Source of the DNA: an uncultured Eubacteriales bacterium
Lineage (GTDB): Bacteria > Bacillota > Clostridia > Lachnospirales > Lachnospiraceae
Assembly (NCBI GenBank): GCA_900545455.1
Contig: UQZF01000003.1
Span: 1-41,844 of the forward strand
Length of the DNA stretch: 41,844 bases
Direction of reading: 5' to 3'
In this document: positions 30,557 to 39,267 of the stretch, piece after piece
Layout of the letters: each line of letters opens with the position of its first letter
Position numbering within the stretch: position 1 is the first letter of the stretch
Translations under genes and position numbers: made by a program
The notes under the pieces: generated by a model
Told to the model about the DNA's origin: nothing
Database searches by the model: none
The model's input: only the letters and a program-made list of their open reading frames with translations

Positions 30557-32131
30557 ATGATACTGCTTGAAAATCTGATAATGTATCTCAGGAAGTCCCG
30601 CTCCGATGACATAAACATGTCCGTTGAAGATGTCCTCGCCAAACACGAACACATTCTTCAGGAATACTGTGAGCGTGAGTTCGGAGCACGACTCCCTGAG
30701 AATAAGATATTCCGCGAGGTTGTTTCCGGCGAGACCATCGCCGACCGACCTGTCATGAAAGAAATAATGAAGCTCCTCGAGACCGGGACCATTAAAGGAG
30801 TGCTCGTTGTAGAGCCACAGCGTCTCAGCCGTGGAGACCTTGAGGACTGTGGTAAGATTATTAACACATTCCGATACACTGAAACACTTATTATTACTCC
30901 TACGAAAACCTATGACCTATCAAACGAGTACGACCGTAAATTTTTTGAAATGGAGCTTACAAGGGGTAATGATTACCTCGAGTATACAAAGAGAATTTTA
31001 AACAGAGGTCGAGAAGCTTCTGTTCGGCAAGGGAACTTCATCGGCTCCATTGCCCCTTACGGCTATAAGAAGATTGTTGTCGGTTCAGGCAAGGACAAGT
31101 ACCATACCCTTGAAATAGACAACGAAGAGGCAGATGCAATCCGTCTCATGTACTCACTTTTCGTAAATGAGGGATATGGCTTTGCCAAAATAGCTCACCG
31201 CCTTGATGAACTCGGCTTCAAACCACGAAGTTCTGAAAATTGGCAGCCTGCTGCCATAAAAGATATGATTGAAAACCCGGTTTACATCGGTAAAATCCGC
31301 TGGAATTGGCGTAAGACGCAGAAACGCATGGAAAACGGCGAAATTGTAAAAATCCGCCCTAAGACAAAAGACTCTTCAGAGTGGATTCTCGTTGACGGTA
31401 AGCACCCTGCAATTATATCGGAGGAATTATATAATGAAGCGCTTAAACGCCGAGGAAAGAATCCTTGTGTACGAAAATCTTTAGAGCTTACTAATCCGTA
31501 TGCCGGACTGCTCTTCTGTGGTACCTGTGGTCGAGCCATGTCACAAAAGCGTTTTGTTAATCGTCGAACTCATACGCAATCAGTATGTGACAGTATGCTC
31601 TGTAATAATCAAGCCAACTGTCACACCAAGTCGGTTAAGTACAGTGCCTTTGAGCAACGTGTGATTGAACTTTTAGAGAATGCCGTAGCTGATTTTGAGA
31701 TTAAGCTTAAAGACAATAATACAAATGTCATTCAACTGCACGAAGGAATTGTACAGAAGCATTTGCGTGAACTCGAAAGATTGCACGAAAAAGATATGCG
31801 ACAGAAGGATGCTTATGAGGATGGTGTATACACTAAGGAAGAATACATAAAGCGAAATGCTCTTGTACAGGAACAGATTGCAAAAGCCACCTCAGCTCTC
31901 GAACAGGCGAAAGCTTCGACTCCAAAGGTCATTGACTATGCAGATAAGATCAGGCGCTTTACCGACTGCATAAACGCACTCAAGAATCCTGATATATCAG
32001 CAAGTGAGAAGAACGTCCTACTCAAAAGCTGTATTAAGAGAATTGACTATTATAATGATGGAGAATCAAAGCCGGGTGTCGGCAGATATGTGGAGAATGT
32101 ATTTGAACTGAACATGCTTCTCAATATTTAA
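30557..32131 (+). CDS. Large serine recombinase, probable excisionase of the cotJC element
   Basis: 524 residues. The resolvase domain (residues 1-150) has its catalytic Ser in MYLRKSRSDD and the usual arginines (ADRPVMKEI, PQRLSRGDL). A recombinase domain (180-290, APYGYKK, YIGKIRW) precedes a zinc ribbon (LFCGTCGRAM then CDSMLCNNQANCH) and a coiled coil (about 375-470). This is the SpoIVCA/SprA/phiC31 class. AGAGGTG precedes the ATG. The gene ends 20 bp from the right attachment arm, as expected for the enzyme that acts on it. No sporulation-type promoter is obvious before it. Confidence 0.95.
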   Translation: MILLENLIMYLRKSRSDDINMSVEDVLAKHEHILQEYCEREFGARLPENKIFREVVSGETIADRPVMKEIMKLLETGTIKGVLVVEPQRLSRGDLEDCGKIINTFRYTETLIITPTKTYDLSNEYDRKFFEMELTRGNDYLEYTKRILNRGREASVRQGNFIGSIAPYGYKKIVVGSGKDKYHTLEIDNEEADAIRLMYSLFVNEGYGFAKIAHRLDELGFKPRSSENWQPAAIKDMIENPVYIGKIRWNWRKTQKRMENGEIVKIRPKTKDSSEWILVDGKHPAIISEELYNEALKRRGKNPCVRKSLELTNPYAGLLFCGTCGRAMSQKRFVNRRTHTQSVCDSMLCNNQANCHTKSVKYSAFEQRVIELLENAVADFEIKLKDNNTNVIQLHEGIVQKHLRELERLHEKDMRQKDAYEDGVYTKEEYIKRNALVQEQIAKATSALEQAKASTPKVIDYADKIRRFTDCINALKNPDISASEKNVLLKSCIKRIDYYNDGESKPGVGRYVENVFELNMLLNI

Positions 32132-32151
32132 GTAATTGTTTTTTAAACATC

Positions 32152-32183
32152 ATCTACAACATCAATGTACTGATGAGCTCGCT
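32152..32183. other. attR: right phage arm and core
   Basis: Arm ATCTACAACATCAATG (32152-32167), exact reverse complement of the left arm, then the 16-bp core TACTGATGAGCTCGCT (32168-32183) with GA at its centre (32175-32176). Confidence 0.85.
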
Positions 32184-32579
32184 CATCTCGAAATTGTCGG
32201 TGCCATGGTTCACCAGCTCACGCGCGACCTCACTCCTGAGGAGATAGAGAAATCGGGATTTGCACCATACTACGTCGACCATACCCTCGGAGTATGGCCG
32301 CAGGCGGCTGGCGGCGTTCCTTTTAACGCCTGTGAATTTCAGGTAAAGGGAGATCCGATTACCGACCTCATGGAGGATTTGGCTGCCGAACAGAAAGCAA
32401 GAACCGTATATGATAACCTTCTGAGACTTATCAGCGAGCCTGATATTGTGGAGCCGCTCCGATTCCTGCGCGCGAGGGAAATCGTGCACTTCCAGCGCTT
32501 CGGCGAGGCACTCAACATCACGCGCGAGGGACTTGACGCGAAGAACTTCTACGCGTTCAATCCGTCGATAGACACCTAA
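32175..32579 (+). CDS. cotJC: CotJC, 3' part, after the skin-like element
   Basis: 134 residues in the same frame as the 5' part: ELAHLEIVGAMVHQLT ... YYVDHTLGVWPQAAGG ... REIVHFQRFGEAL ... KNFYAFNPSIDT. It holds most of the manganese-catalase-like active site (the ELAH ligand motif and REIVHFQRFGE). An artificial ATG inside the element at 32136 could start a fragment, but no ribosome binding site is seen. The protein is complete (198 residues) only after excision. Confidence 0.93.
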   Translation, partial: ELAHLEIVGAMVHQLTRDLTPEEIEKSGFAPYYVDHTLGVWPQAAGGVPFNACEFQVKGDPITDLMEDLAAEQKARTVYDNLLRLISEPDIVEPLRFLRAREIVHFQRFGEALNITREGLDAKNFYAFNPSIDT

Positions 32580-32584
32580 AAAAA

Positions 32585-32617
32585 TTCCGCTATATGCGCA
32601 CAAAGCATATAGCGGAA
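32585..32617. terminator. Terminator between cotJC and the ABC genes
   Basis: Perfect 13-bp stem TTCCGCTATATGC / GCATATAGCGGAA. A seven-T run on the minus strand makes it the terminator of the ABC operon; it also ends cotJC transcripts. Confidence 0.85.
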
Positions 32618-32630
32618 TAATTATATCAAC

Positions 32631-34451
32631 CTAATTCTTATTCAAAAAATCATACTGCGACATATACAGCTTATAGTACAATCCGTTCTTGTTCTTCATG
32701 AGCTCGTCGTGGCTTCCCATCTCGACAATCTCGCCGTGGTCAACATACATGATACACGACGAATTTTTGATTGTGGACAGGCGGTGCGCGATGATGAAGG
32801 AGGTTCTGCCCTTGAGAAGCTCATTTAGTCCCTTCTGCAAAAGTATCTCCGTCTCGGTGTCAATGCTCGAGGTCGCCTCGTCAAGTATGAGTATCTTAGG
32901 GTTGGCAAGCACCGCTCTTGCAAAGGAAATGAGCTGTCTCTGTCCTGCCGAGAGGCGGCTTCCGCGCTCGTTCACCTCGGTGTAGTAGCCGTTCTCGAGT
33001 CCCATGATAAAGTCGTGGGCGCACACCGTCTTTGCCGCGCGCACGACATCGTCATCGCTCGCATCCATATTTCCGTAGCGGATATTGTCCATGATTGTTC
33101 CTGCAAAAATAAAGCTGTCCTGCATCATGACGCCCATCTGGGTTCTCAAGGATTTTATCGTAACCTTGCTTATGTCGATGCCGTCGATGAGCACCTGCCC
33201 TGATGTCAGATTGTAAAAACGGCTTATGAGATTGACAATCGTTGTCTTTCCTGCTCCTGTCGGACCGACAATGGCGTAGCTCTCGCCGACACCTGCCTTG
33301 AAGCTCACATTTTTGAGGACGGGCACGCCGTCATCATAGGCAAAGCACACATCCCTGAACTCAACCTCGCCCTTAATCTCAGGCATAGGAACCGCCCCCG
33401 GCTCATCGGTTACCTTTACAGGCTCGTCTATCGTCTCAAAAATTCTCTCGAGATACGAGATTGCCGTAAGCACACTGTTGTAAAAGTTCGCAAGCGTCGT
33501 TATCGGTGCCCAGAATCTTGAAATGTACCCCGTGAATGCAACAAGCGTTCCGACCGTGAGAGCCGTATAACCGTCGGTAATCCACGCAACTCCGAGAACA
33601 TATATGATTGCCGTCGTGACAACCGTAATCGTCTGGACTACGGGATTTAAAAGAAAGTTGTATTTTACCGCGTTGAGCCACGACTTCTTCGACTCCATAT
33701 TGAGCCTGTTGAATATGTCAGTGTTGACATCCTCGCGCACAAATGACTGTGTGACGCGGATTCCGTTTATGCTCTCAGCTATGTAGGCATTTAAGTTTGA
33801 CTGCTTGTTTGACTGAATCTGCCATGCCTTTCTCTGCTTTCTCTTAATCGCCCACACAAGCGCCGCGAGAATCGGCAGACCGCACAGACACACGAGCGTG
33901 AACTGCACATTCAACATGAGCATGAATATTATGATAAAAATAAGGCTGCACATGTCGGTTATCGTGTTGACAATACCGTTTGAGAGCAGGTCGCTCAAAT
34001 TGTTTACATAGTTGACGACGCGCACCTGAATTTTTCCGTGAGGCTTATCGTCATAGTATGAAAAAGGAAGCTCCTGCAAATGTATGAACAGGTCGCGGCG
34101 CAGCGCGTGAATGATTCCCTGTCCGACCTCCGCCATCATTTTTATCTTAAATCTCAGTATAAGCACGACCACGATCGTCACACAGAGCATCAAAAGACTT
34201 GCGACAATCACTCTCTGCGTCGCGGCTGCCTTGCTTATCGTTCCATGAATCGCGCACTGTTCAATGGTGTCCATTACATCCTTTAAAAACAGAGGATTTA
34301 ACATTGAGAGCGCACTTGATATGAGCATGAGCACGATTACGGTGATCAAGGTCTTTTTATAGCCCCCGACATATTTTCCTAGTCTTTTTAACTGGTTTAT
34401 GTCAAATTTACTCTCCAAAGTCTCGTCTATATCGTATTTATTTCTTGCCAT
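32631..34451 (-). CDS. ABC exporter half-transporter, catalytically canonical subunit
   Basis: 606 residues from ATG at 34451 (GGAGAAAAT precedes it; longer in-frame starts have no site). Six transmembrane helices (about residues 25-320) are followed by an ATPase domain: Walker A GPTGAGKTTIVNL, signature LSAGQRQLIS, Walker B ILILDEATSSID with the catalytic Glu, and switch His in FIIAHRLSTI. It is 35 bp from the paired gene. Together they form a heterodimeric exporter for drugs, lipids or peptides; the substrate is unknown. Confidence 0.93.
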   Translation of the reverse strand: MARNKYDIDETLESKFDINQLKRLGKYVGGYKKTLITVIVLMLISSALSMLNPLFLKDVMDTIEQCAIHGTISKAAATQRVIVASLLMLCVTIVVVLILRFKIKMMAEVGQGIIHALRRDLFIHLQELPFSYYDDKPHGKIQVRVVNYVNNLSDLLSNGIVNTITDMCSLIFIIIFMLMLNVQFTLVCLCGLPILAALVWAIKRKQRKAWQIQSNKQSNLNAYIAESINGIRVTQSFVREDVNTDIFNRLNMESKKSWLNAVKYNFLLNPVVQTITVVTTAIIYVLGVAWITDGYTALTVGTLVAFTGYISRFWAPITTLANFYNSVLTAISYLERIFETIDEPVKVTDEPGAVPMPEIKGEVEFRDVCFAYDDGVPVLKNVSFKAGVGESYAIVGPTGAGKTTIVNLISRFYNLTSGQVLIDGIDISKVTIKSLRTQMGVMMQDSFIFAGTIMDNIRYGNMDASDDDVVRAAKTVCAHDFIMGLENGYYTEVNERGSRLSAGQRQLISFARAVLANPKILILDEATSSIDTETEILLQKGLNELLKGRTSFIIAHRLSTIKNSSCIMYVDHGEIVEMGSHDELMKNKNGLYYKLYMSQYDFLNKN

Positions 34452-34485
34452 ATTTTCTCCATTCCGCCGACGTTTTCCGCCCGCA

Positions 34486-36255
34486 CTATGCCTCCTCGCG
34501 CTCACCGTACTGGTGCATGAATACCGTGTAGTAGTAGCCCTTCTTCTGTATAAGCTCATCGTGGTTACCAATCTCGGCAATCTCACCGTCGGAGAGCACA
34601 ATAATCACATCCGCATCCTTTATGGATGAAATACGATGTGCAATTATAAATACAGTCTCGTTCTTTATCTTTGCAAGCGCGTCCTGAATCTGCGACTCCG
34701 TCTCCATGTCGACCGCCGACGTCGTATCGTCGAGGACAAGAATCGACGGCTCTTTAAGAAGTGCTCTCGCAAGCGATATTCTCTGCTTCTGACCTCCCGA
34801 GAGTCCCACTCCGCGCTCGCCGACTATGGTGTCGTAGCCGTCAGGCATCTGCATGATGAAATCGTGCGCGTCGGCAACCTTTGCCGCCCACTCGACCTTC
34901 TCAAACGGACAGTCGGGCTTGGCGTAGGCTATATTTCCCTCAATCGTATCTGAGAAAAGAAACACATCCTGCATTGCCATTCCGATGCTTCCCCTGAGTA
35001 TTCTCAAATCCATCTCCTTGACATTCTGACCGCCAATCAGCACCTCTCCGCTGTCGACATCGTAGAAGCGGCACATGAGGTTGATGAGCGAGGTCTTTCC
35101 CGCTCCCGTCGCACCGATGATTCCGACCTTCTGCCCCTGCTTTACCTTGAAATTGATATTTTTAAGAATCTGCTCCCCCTCTATGCTGTAGGAGACATTT
35201 CTAAACTCAACGCTGCCCTCGGGCTTTTTCGCGTTCTCATCAATCGGTCCCGTGACAGGATTTTTAATCTCAGGCTCAACCTCAATCGTCGCATAAATCT
35301 TCTCGACTGAGGTCGTAAAGCGGTGCCAGTCGTTGACAAGCCAGCCCGCCTGCCTTAACGGCGCATCAAGCATCCAAAGATATCCGTTGATCATCGCCAT
35401 ATTTCCGAGCGTCATCTGCCCGTTGATAACCATAAGTCCGCCCACAAGCATGAGTGCAAATGTGAGGAGGTTGGCAAGGAGCTCAAAAAGCGGCACATGG
35501 CGCACCCATATCTTTGATGCCGCAAGCTCCGAGTCCCTGTACTCCGTGTTCTCCCTGTCGAACTTGGAAATCTCGTAGTCCTCCTTGGCAAACGCCTTGA
35601 CCACACGGTTTCCGCTTATATTCTCCTGCGCAAAGGCGTTGAGGCTTGAGAAACGCTCCCTCACCTTTCCGAACTTCGGCTTGACATTTTTTGACTGAAT
35701 TATTGTATTTATAAGTGTAAAAGGAAGCACGGCAAGCATCGCAAGCGCAATCTTCCAGTCCACCGTAAAAATCATGACAAGAGATATTGAAAACAGCAGT
35801 ATGCACTCATAGGTTGAATAGCACACATAGGACATGAAATGACGTATCGCCATCATATCGCCCGTCTGCCTCGACATCAAATCGCCCGTTCTGTGGCTGT
35901 TATAGAACGCAAAATCCTTCGCGAGCAGATTGCGGTACACATCGTCCCTCATATCGTACAAAAGACTCTGCGAACAGTTCTCGAAGTTCCACAGAAAGAT
36001 AAATCTGAGCCCCGCCCTAAGAAGCGTAGCTCCAATCATTATGAGCAGAAACTTAGGAAGCAGGTCCGTTCTTATGTTGCTTCCGTCACCGATGATGTCA
36101 TCCACAATGAATCCCGTTATCTTGGGATTTACGATGGCAAGCACCGACGTGATCGTGACGAGCACAAGTCCCATCAGCATTCTCCACTGGTACTTTTTAA
36201 AGTACGAATAAAACCATTTCATAGCTGTCATTTTCTTTTTGTCCTCCGTAGCCAT
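34486..36255 (-). CDS. ABC exporter half-transporter, degenerate-site subunit
   Basis: 589 residues from ATG at 36255; an in-frame GTG at 36270 is an alternative. Six transmembrane helices are followed by Walker A GATGAGKTSLINL, signature LSGGQKQRIS and Walker B ILVLDDTTSAVD. The catalytic Glu after Walker B is Asp, the mark of the degenerate nucleotide site in heterodimers such as TM287/288 and BmrCD. Pairing with the canonical subunit downstream is therefore expected. An AraC regulator is divergent to it. Confidence 0.93.
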   Translation of the reverse strand: MATEDKKKMTAMKWFYSYFKKYQWRMLMGLVLVTITSVLAIVNPKITGFIVDDIIGDGSNIRTDLLPKFLLIMIGATLLRAGLRFIFLWNFENCSQSLLYDMRDDVYRNLLAKDFAFYNSHRTGDLMSRQTGDMMAIRHFMSYVCYSTYECILLFSISLVMIFTVDWKIALAMLAVLPFTLINTIIQSKNVKPKFGKVRERFSSLNAFAQENISGNRVVKAFAKEDYEISKFDRENTEYRDSELAASKIWVRHVPLFELLANLLTFALMLVGGLMVINGQMTLGNMAMINGYLWMLDAPLRQAGWLVNDWHRFTTSVEKIYATIEVEPEIKNPVTGPIDENAKKPEGSVEFRNVSYSIEGEQILKNINFKVKQGQKVGIIGATGAGKTSLINLMCRFYDVDSGEVLIGGQNVKEMDLRILRGSIGMAMQDVFLFSDTIEGNIAYAKPDCPFEKVEWAAKVADAHDFIMQMPDGYDTIVGERGVGLSGGQKQRISLARALLKEPSILVLDDTTSAVDMETESQIQDALAKIKNETVFIIAHRISSIKDADVIIVLSDGEIAEIGNHDELIQKKGYYYTVFMHQYGEREEA

Positions 36256-36427
36256 GTTCTTCTCAGGCACAAACTAATATAATGACTTTGCAAATAAATC
36301 ACAATGATGTATACTGTTAAAAAATTGATGTTTTCTGCTTTTTTGATAACTTTTTTGCATTACTTATACACACAATGCACATCTGTAAACATTATTACTA
36401 CGTCAGTTTCACAAATGGAGAACCGCT

Positions 36428-37363
36428 ATGTTAAAGATTAAGAATCTGGGATACAACTCGACACATACACATGGAATCAACATGGAACGCCCGAACGGAA
36501 TGGGGCACTATCTGATGCTGCTCGTAAAAAGCGCAGCCTACTTTGAGTTTCCCGAAGATATGGTTTGCTGCTGCCGATGCAGCCGCGATGGTGCTGCGAC
36601 GTCGGACGAGCTTTTAAAGGGGAATCTTCCTTATGACAGAAATGCAAGACATCCGGGGATGATAAGACAGTATGTCAATACCCCCGCCTTTATCATATAC
36701 ACGGCTGACGCCCCGATATATTATTACAGTGATGACGTGTATGTGAATGACTGGATTAACTTCTATGAAACGGATGAGAACAATCAGGATAAGACCGATA
36801 ACGACGAATTGACGGTGGACGGTTCGATAAGCGAATTTATGAGAAGCCTCAACGTACCATTCAACCGCCTGACACTTTTATCCGACCACACGGAGCTCAG
36901 CCAGCTTATCCGCGACCTCAGGCAGGAGTTCCACCAGACGGGCACTCACCACGAGGAGATTCTCGACGCAAAGCTCCGCACAATACTTTACAAGTACAGC
37001 GACGCCTACCACCTTGAGACACAGCTCTCCGACAAGCTCAAGGTGCACAGACCGCTCTTTCGTGAAATACGAAACGGCATCTACAGCCGCCACTCATCGA
37101 AAAAGACGGTGAGTGAGCTCGCTGAAGACGCCTCCCTTAGTGTATCATATTTTCAACATATCTACAAGGAACTGTTCGGTGTTTCCGTGATTCAGGACAT
37201 AATAAGAAGCCGCATTGAGCGCGCCTGCTACCTCCTCACCGTGACTCCCGACTCCGTTGCACACATTGCCGAGGTATGCGGCTATGAGAATGTGGAGCAT
37301 TTCAACAGGCAGTTCAAGGAGATTACCGGGTTCAGCCCGAATCAGTATAGGAAGAAGAAATAA
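36428..37363 (+). CDS. AraC-family regulator divergent from the ABC exporter
   Basis: 311 residues. The C-terminal 100 residues hold two helix-turn-helix motifs (VSELAEDASLSVSYFQHIYK and VAHIAEVCGYENVEHFNRQF) and end GFSPNQYRKKK. The N-terminal 120 residues are a beta-rich sensor with an unusual CCCRCS cluster near residue 47. Its position 157 bp from the exporter start suggests control of that operon, perhaps in response to an exported compound. Confidence 0.88.
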   Translation: MLKIKNLGYNSTHTHGINMERPNGMGHYLMLLVKSAAYFEFPEDMVCCCRCSRDGAATSDELLKGNLPYDRNARHPGMIRQYVNTPAFIIYTADAPIYYYSDDVYVNDWINFYETDENNQDKTDNDELTVDGSISEFMRSLNVPFNRLTLLSDHTELSQLIRDLRQEFHQTGTHHEEILDAKLRTILYKYSDAYHLETQLSDKLKVHRPLFREIRNGIYSRHSSKKTVSELAEDASLSVSYFQHIYKELFGVSVIQDIIRSRIERACYLLTVTPDSVAHIAEVCGYENVEHFNRQFKEITGFSPNQYRKKK

Positions 37364-37364
37364 G

Positions 37365-39050
37365 TTATCGCAGTATAAGCACTTTCTTCCCCTCAAACGC
37401 AAATCCGTAGTGCTTTATCCTATCGTATGAAATTCCGCGCGCAATCAGCTCTGCATCGTATCTCCTATCCTCAATCTGTTGAAGTGCTGACTTTGCGGTA
37501 GCTTCAAGCGACTGTTCCCTGCTCGGATTATGCACCTTAAACTCCATTACTATTGCAGGCAGATTATCTTTTTTAGGTATCAGCATAACATCGTACCTTC
37601 CAAATCCACTCTCACGGTTAGAGCATATCTGATAATTTTCCGCCTGCTCCACCATCATCCCAAGCACAAATCCATGATAGAAGCGTTCAGGCTCGCCCGC
37701 CGCCGTATCCCTGCCAACATCAAAGTAACTGAAAACCTCAAGTGAAATTCTGTTCATATATGCGTTCATCGCCTCAATATCCCCTGATACAACTGCTGCC
37801 ATAAATTTGTTATAGTTAGAATTTACCGCGCTGAACCATCCTTTAAACATACCCGAAAACATGCTCATCGTCTCAAGATTTGTGATTGAGAGGTGATACC
37901 AAGGCTCTAAAATCTCTCCACGGTATTCGACATCATTTACCTTGAGATACCCTCCTGCAACCAACAGGCTCCATATTGCACTCTCATTCGTGTCAAGCTG
38001 ATTAAATACAATCTGCTCATCGAAATTAACCTCAATGCTTCCACCTCTTAAAAGCTCCTCCATGAGCTCCTTAACTTCCGATGATGCTGTCTGCAAAAGT
38101 CGGCTTACAAGTCCGTTCGAGCTCGTGGAAGCCCAGTACGGCGCAAGTCTCTTTTTATCAAGGTAGCTGGTTATCGACCACGGATTATAGATGTCCTTAT
38201 GTGAACCAAAAGTAAAGCCGTCATACCACCTTTTGACCTCTGCCTTTTTATCCGAAAGACCGAACATATCGAGAGACTCAAATACCTCCTCCTCGGTAAA
38301 CCCAAAGCACGAGCTGTACTCATCCGAGGTTGTTGTGACAACATTAAGGTTGTTGAGGTCGGAGAACATTGATTCCTTCGACACCCTCGTGATACCTGTC
38401 ATCACGGCTCGCTCTAAATATGGATTCGTCTTAAACGTGGCATTAAAAAGGCTTCTTAAAAAAGCCGTAAATTCATCCCAGTATCCGTGTATATACGCTT
38501 CCTGCATCGGCGTGTCGTACTCGTCAAGAAGAACGATAACCTTCTTATTATGATAACGCTGCATATAACGGCACATTATATTTACGCCTGAACAGCACAG
38601 GACATCATCCATATACATTGTAATATTCTTGAAAATATCCTTCTCATTACCACTTAACACATCACCATCGAGCAGATATGTATTCCTGTCGAATAATTCC
38701 GATATTTTCATTTTAACCTGAAGCTTGGCATCCTGAATATTATCCGCCTTGACATCAGCAAAGCTTAAAAATATCACGGGATACGTTCCCTGTATCTGCC
38801 TGTATCTCTCATCCTCCCATACAGACAACCCCTCAAACAAATCGCCTCTGTTCTCATATCTGTTGGCAAAAAAACATTCGAGCATGCTCATATTCAAGGT
38901 CTTACCAAACCGACGCGGACGTGTTATAAGCGTGACATCGTCCCCCGACTCCCACCATTCCTTAATAAAATCAGTCTTATCTATTAAGAAGTATCTCTTC
39001 TCTCGCATGTCCGCAAAATTCTGTTTGCCGATACTTATTCTATATTCCAT
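37365..39050 (-). CDS. AAA-ATPase-like / PD-(D/E)XK nuclease superfamily protein
   Basis: 561 residues. The N-terminal ATPase-like domain has Walker A in RPRRFGKTLNMSMLE and Walker B in VIVLLDEYDTPMQEA. The C-terminal domain has the nuclease-like VMEFKVHNPSREQSLEATAK. This matches the AAA-ATPase_like plus PDDEXK_9 family, which is present in many copies in gut Firmicutes and Bacteroidetes. The function is unknown. It is convergent with the AraC gene, with their stops 1 bp apart. Confidence 0.88.
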   Translation of the reverse strand: MEYRISIGKQNFADMREKRYFLIDKTDFIKEWWESGDDVTLITRPRRFGKTLNMSMLECFFANRYENRGDLFEGLSVWEDERYRQIQGTYPVIFLSFADVKADNIQDAKLQVKMKISELFDRNTYLLDGDVLSGNEKDIFKNITMYMDDVLCCSGVNIMCRYMQRYHNKKVIVLLDEYDTPMQEAYIHGYWDEFTAFLRSLFNATFKTNPYLERAVMTGITRVSKESMFSDLNNLNVVTTTSDEYSSCFGFTEEEVFESLDMFGLSDKKAEVKRWYDGFTFGSHKDIYNPWSITSYLDKKRLAPYWASTSSNGLVSRLLQTASSEVKELMEELLRGGSIEVNFDEQIVFNQLDTNESAIWSLLVAGGYLKVNDVEYRGEILEPWYHLSITNLETMSMFSGMFKGWFSAVNSNYNKFMAAVVSGDIEAMNAYMNRISLEVFSYFDVGRDTAAGEPERFYHGFVLGMMVEQAENYQICSNRESGFGRYDVMLIPKKDNLPAIVMEFKVHNPSREQSLEATAKSALQQIEDRRYDAELIARGISYDRIKHYGFAFEGKKVLILR

Positions 39051-39138
39051 AACCTCACCGCCTTTTTGTTATATCTTGACGTTCTGTTTCAACTGTTATG
39101 GCTATAATATCATAATGTATCATTTTTATCAATATATT

Positions 39139-39267
39139 TTAAGCTCTATTATCCCAATTCTCCAATTTCCTTATGTCGATTTTTCCGACCGCGTTCTTAG
39201 GCATTGCTTCGAGAAACTCATACGCAAACGGACGCATATAATCCGGGAATTTCTCACTTCGCCGCAT
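39139..39267 (-). pseudogene. C-terminal relic of an AMP-binding acyl-CoA synthetase-type gene
   Basis: A 42-codon frame reads EKFPDYMRPFAYEFLEAMPK then NAVGKIDIRKLENW, ending at 39139. It is the typical last segment of adenylate-forming enzymes, including the conserved Lys in the GKID motif. Nothing upstream in this frame matches, and it overlaps the 3' end of the histidine kinase gene. I infer that the rest of the gene was deleted. Confidence 0.7.

Larger units (their letters stand above)
15541..32176. mobile_element. Skin-like prophage-derived intervening element in cotJC (16,636 bp)
   Basis: The element splits cotJC. It has inverted 16-bp arms at its two ends (15548-15563 and 32152-32167), a large serine recombinase next to the right end, phage lysis and tail genes, a HUH Rep and ParA. 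Excision at GA restores the coat gene, as skin does for sigK and SPbeta does for spsM in Bacillus. Phage head, terminase and most tail genes are absent, so it cannot be a self-sufficient phage. Developmental control of excision is inferred, not shown. Confidence 0.93.

Noticed and set aside
32136..32579. Independent start of a 147-residue catalase-like gene
   Set aside because: The first 13 codons are element DNA without a ribosome binding site; the conserved sequence begins at the crossover.
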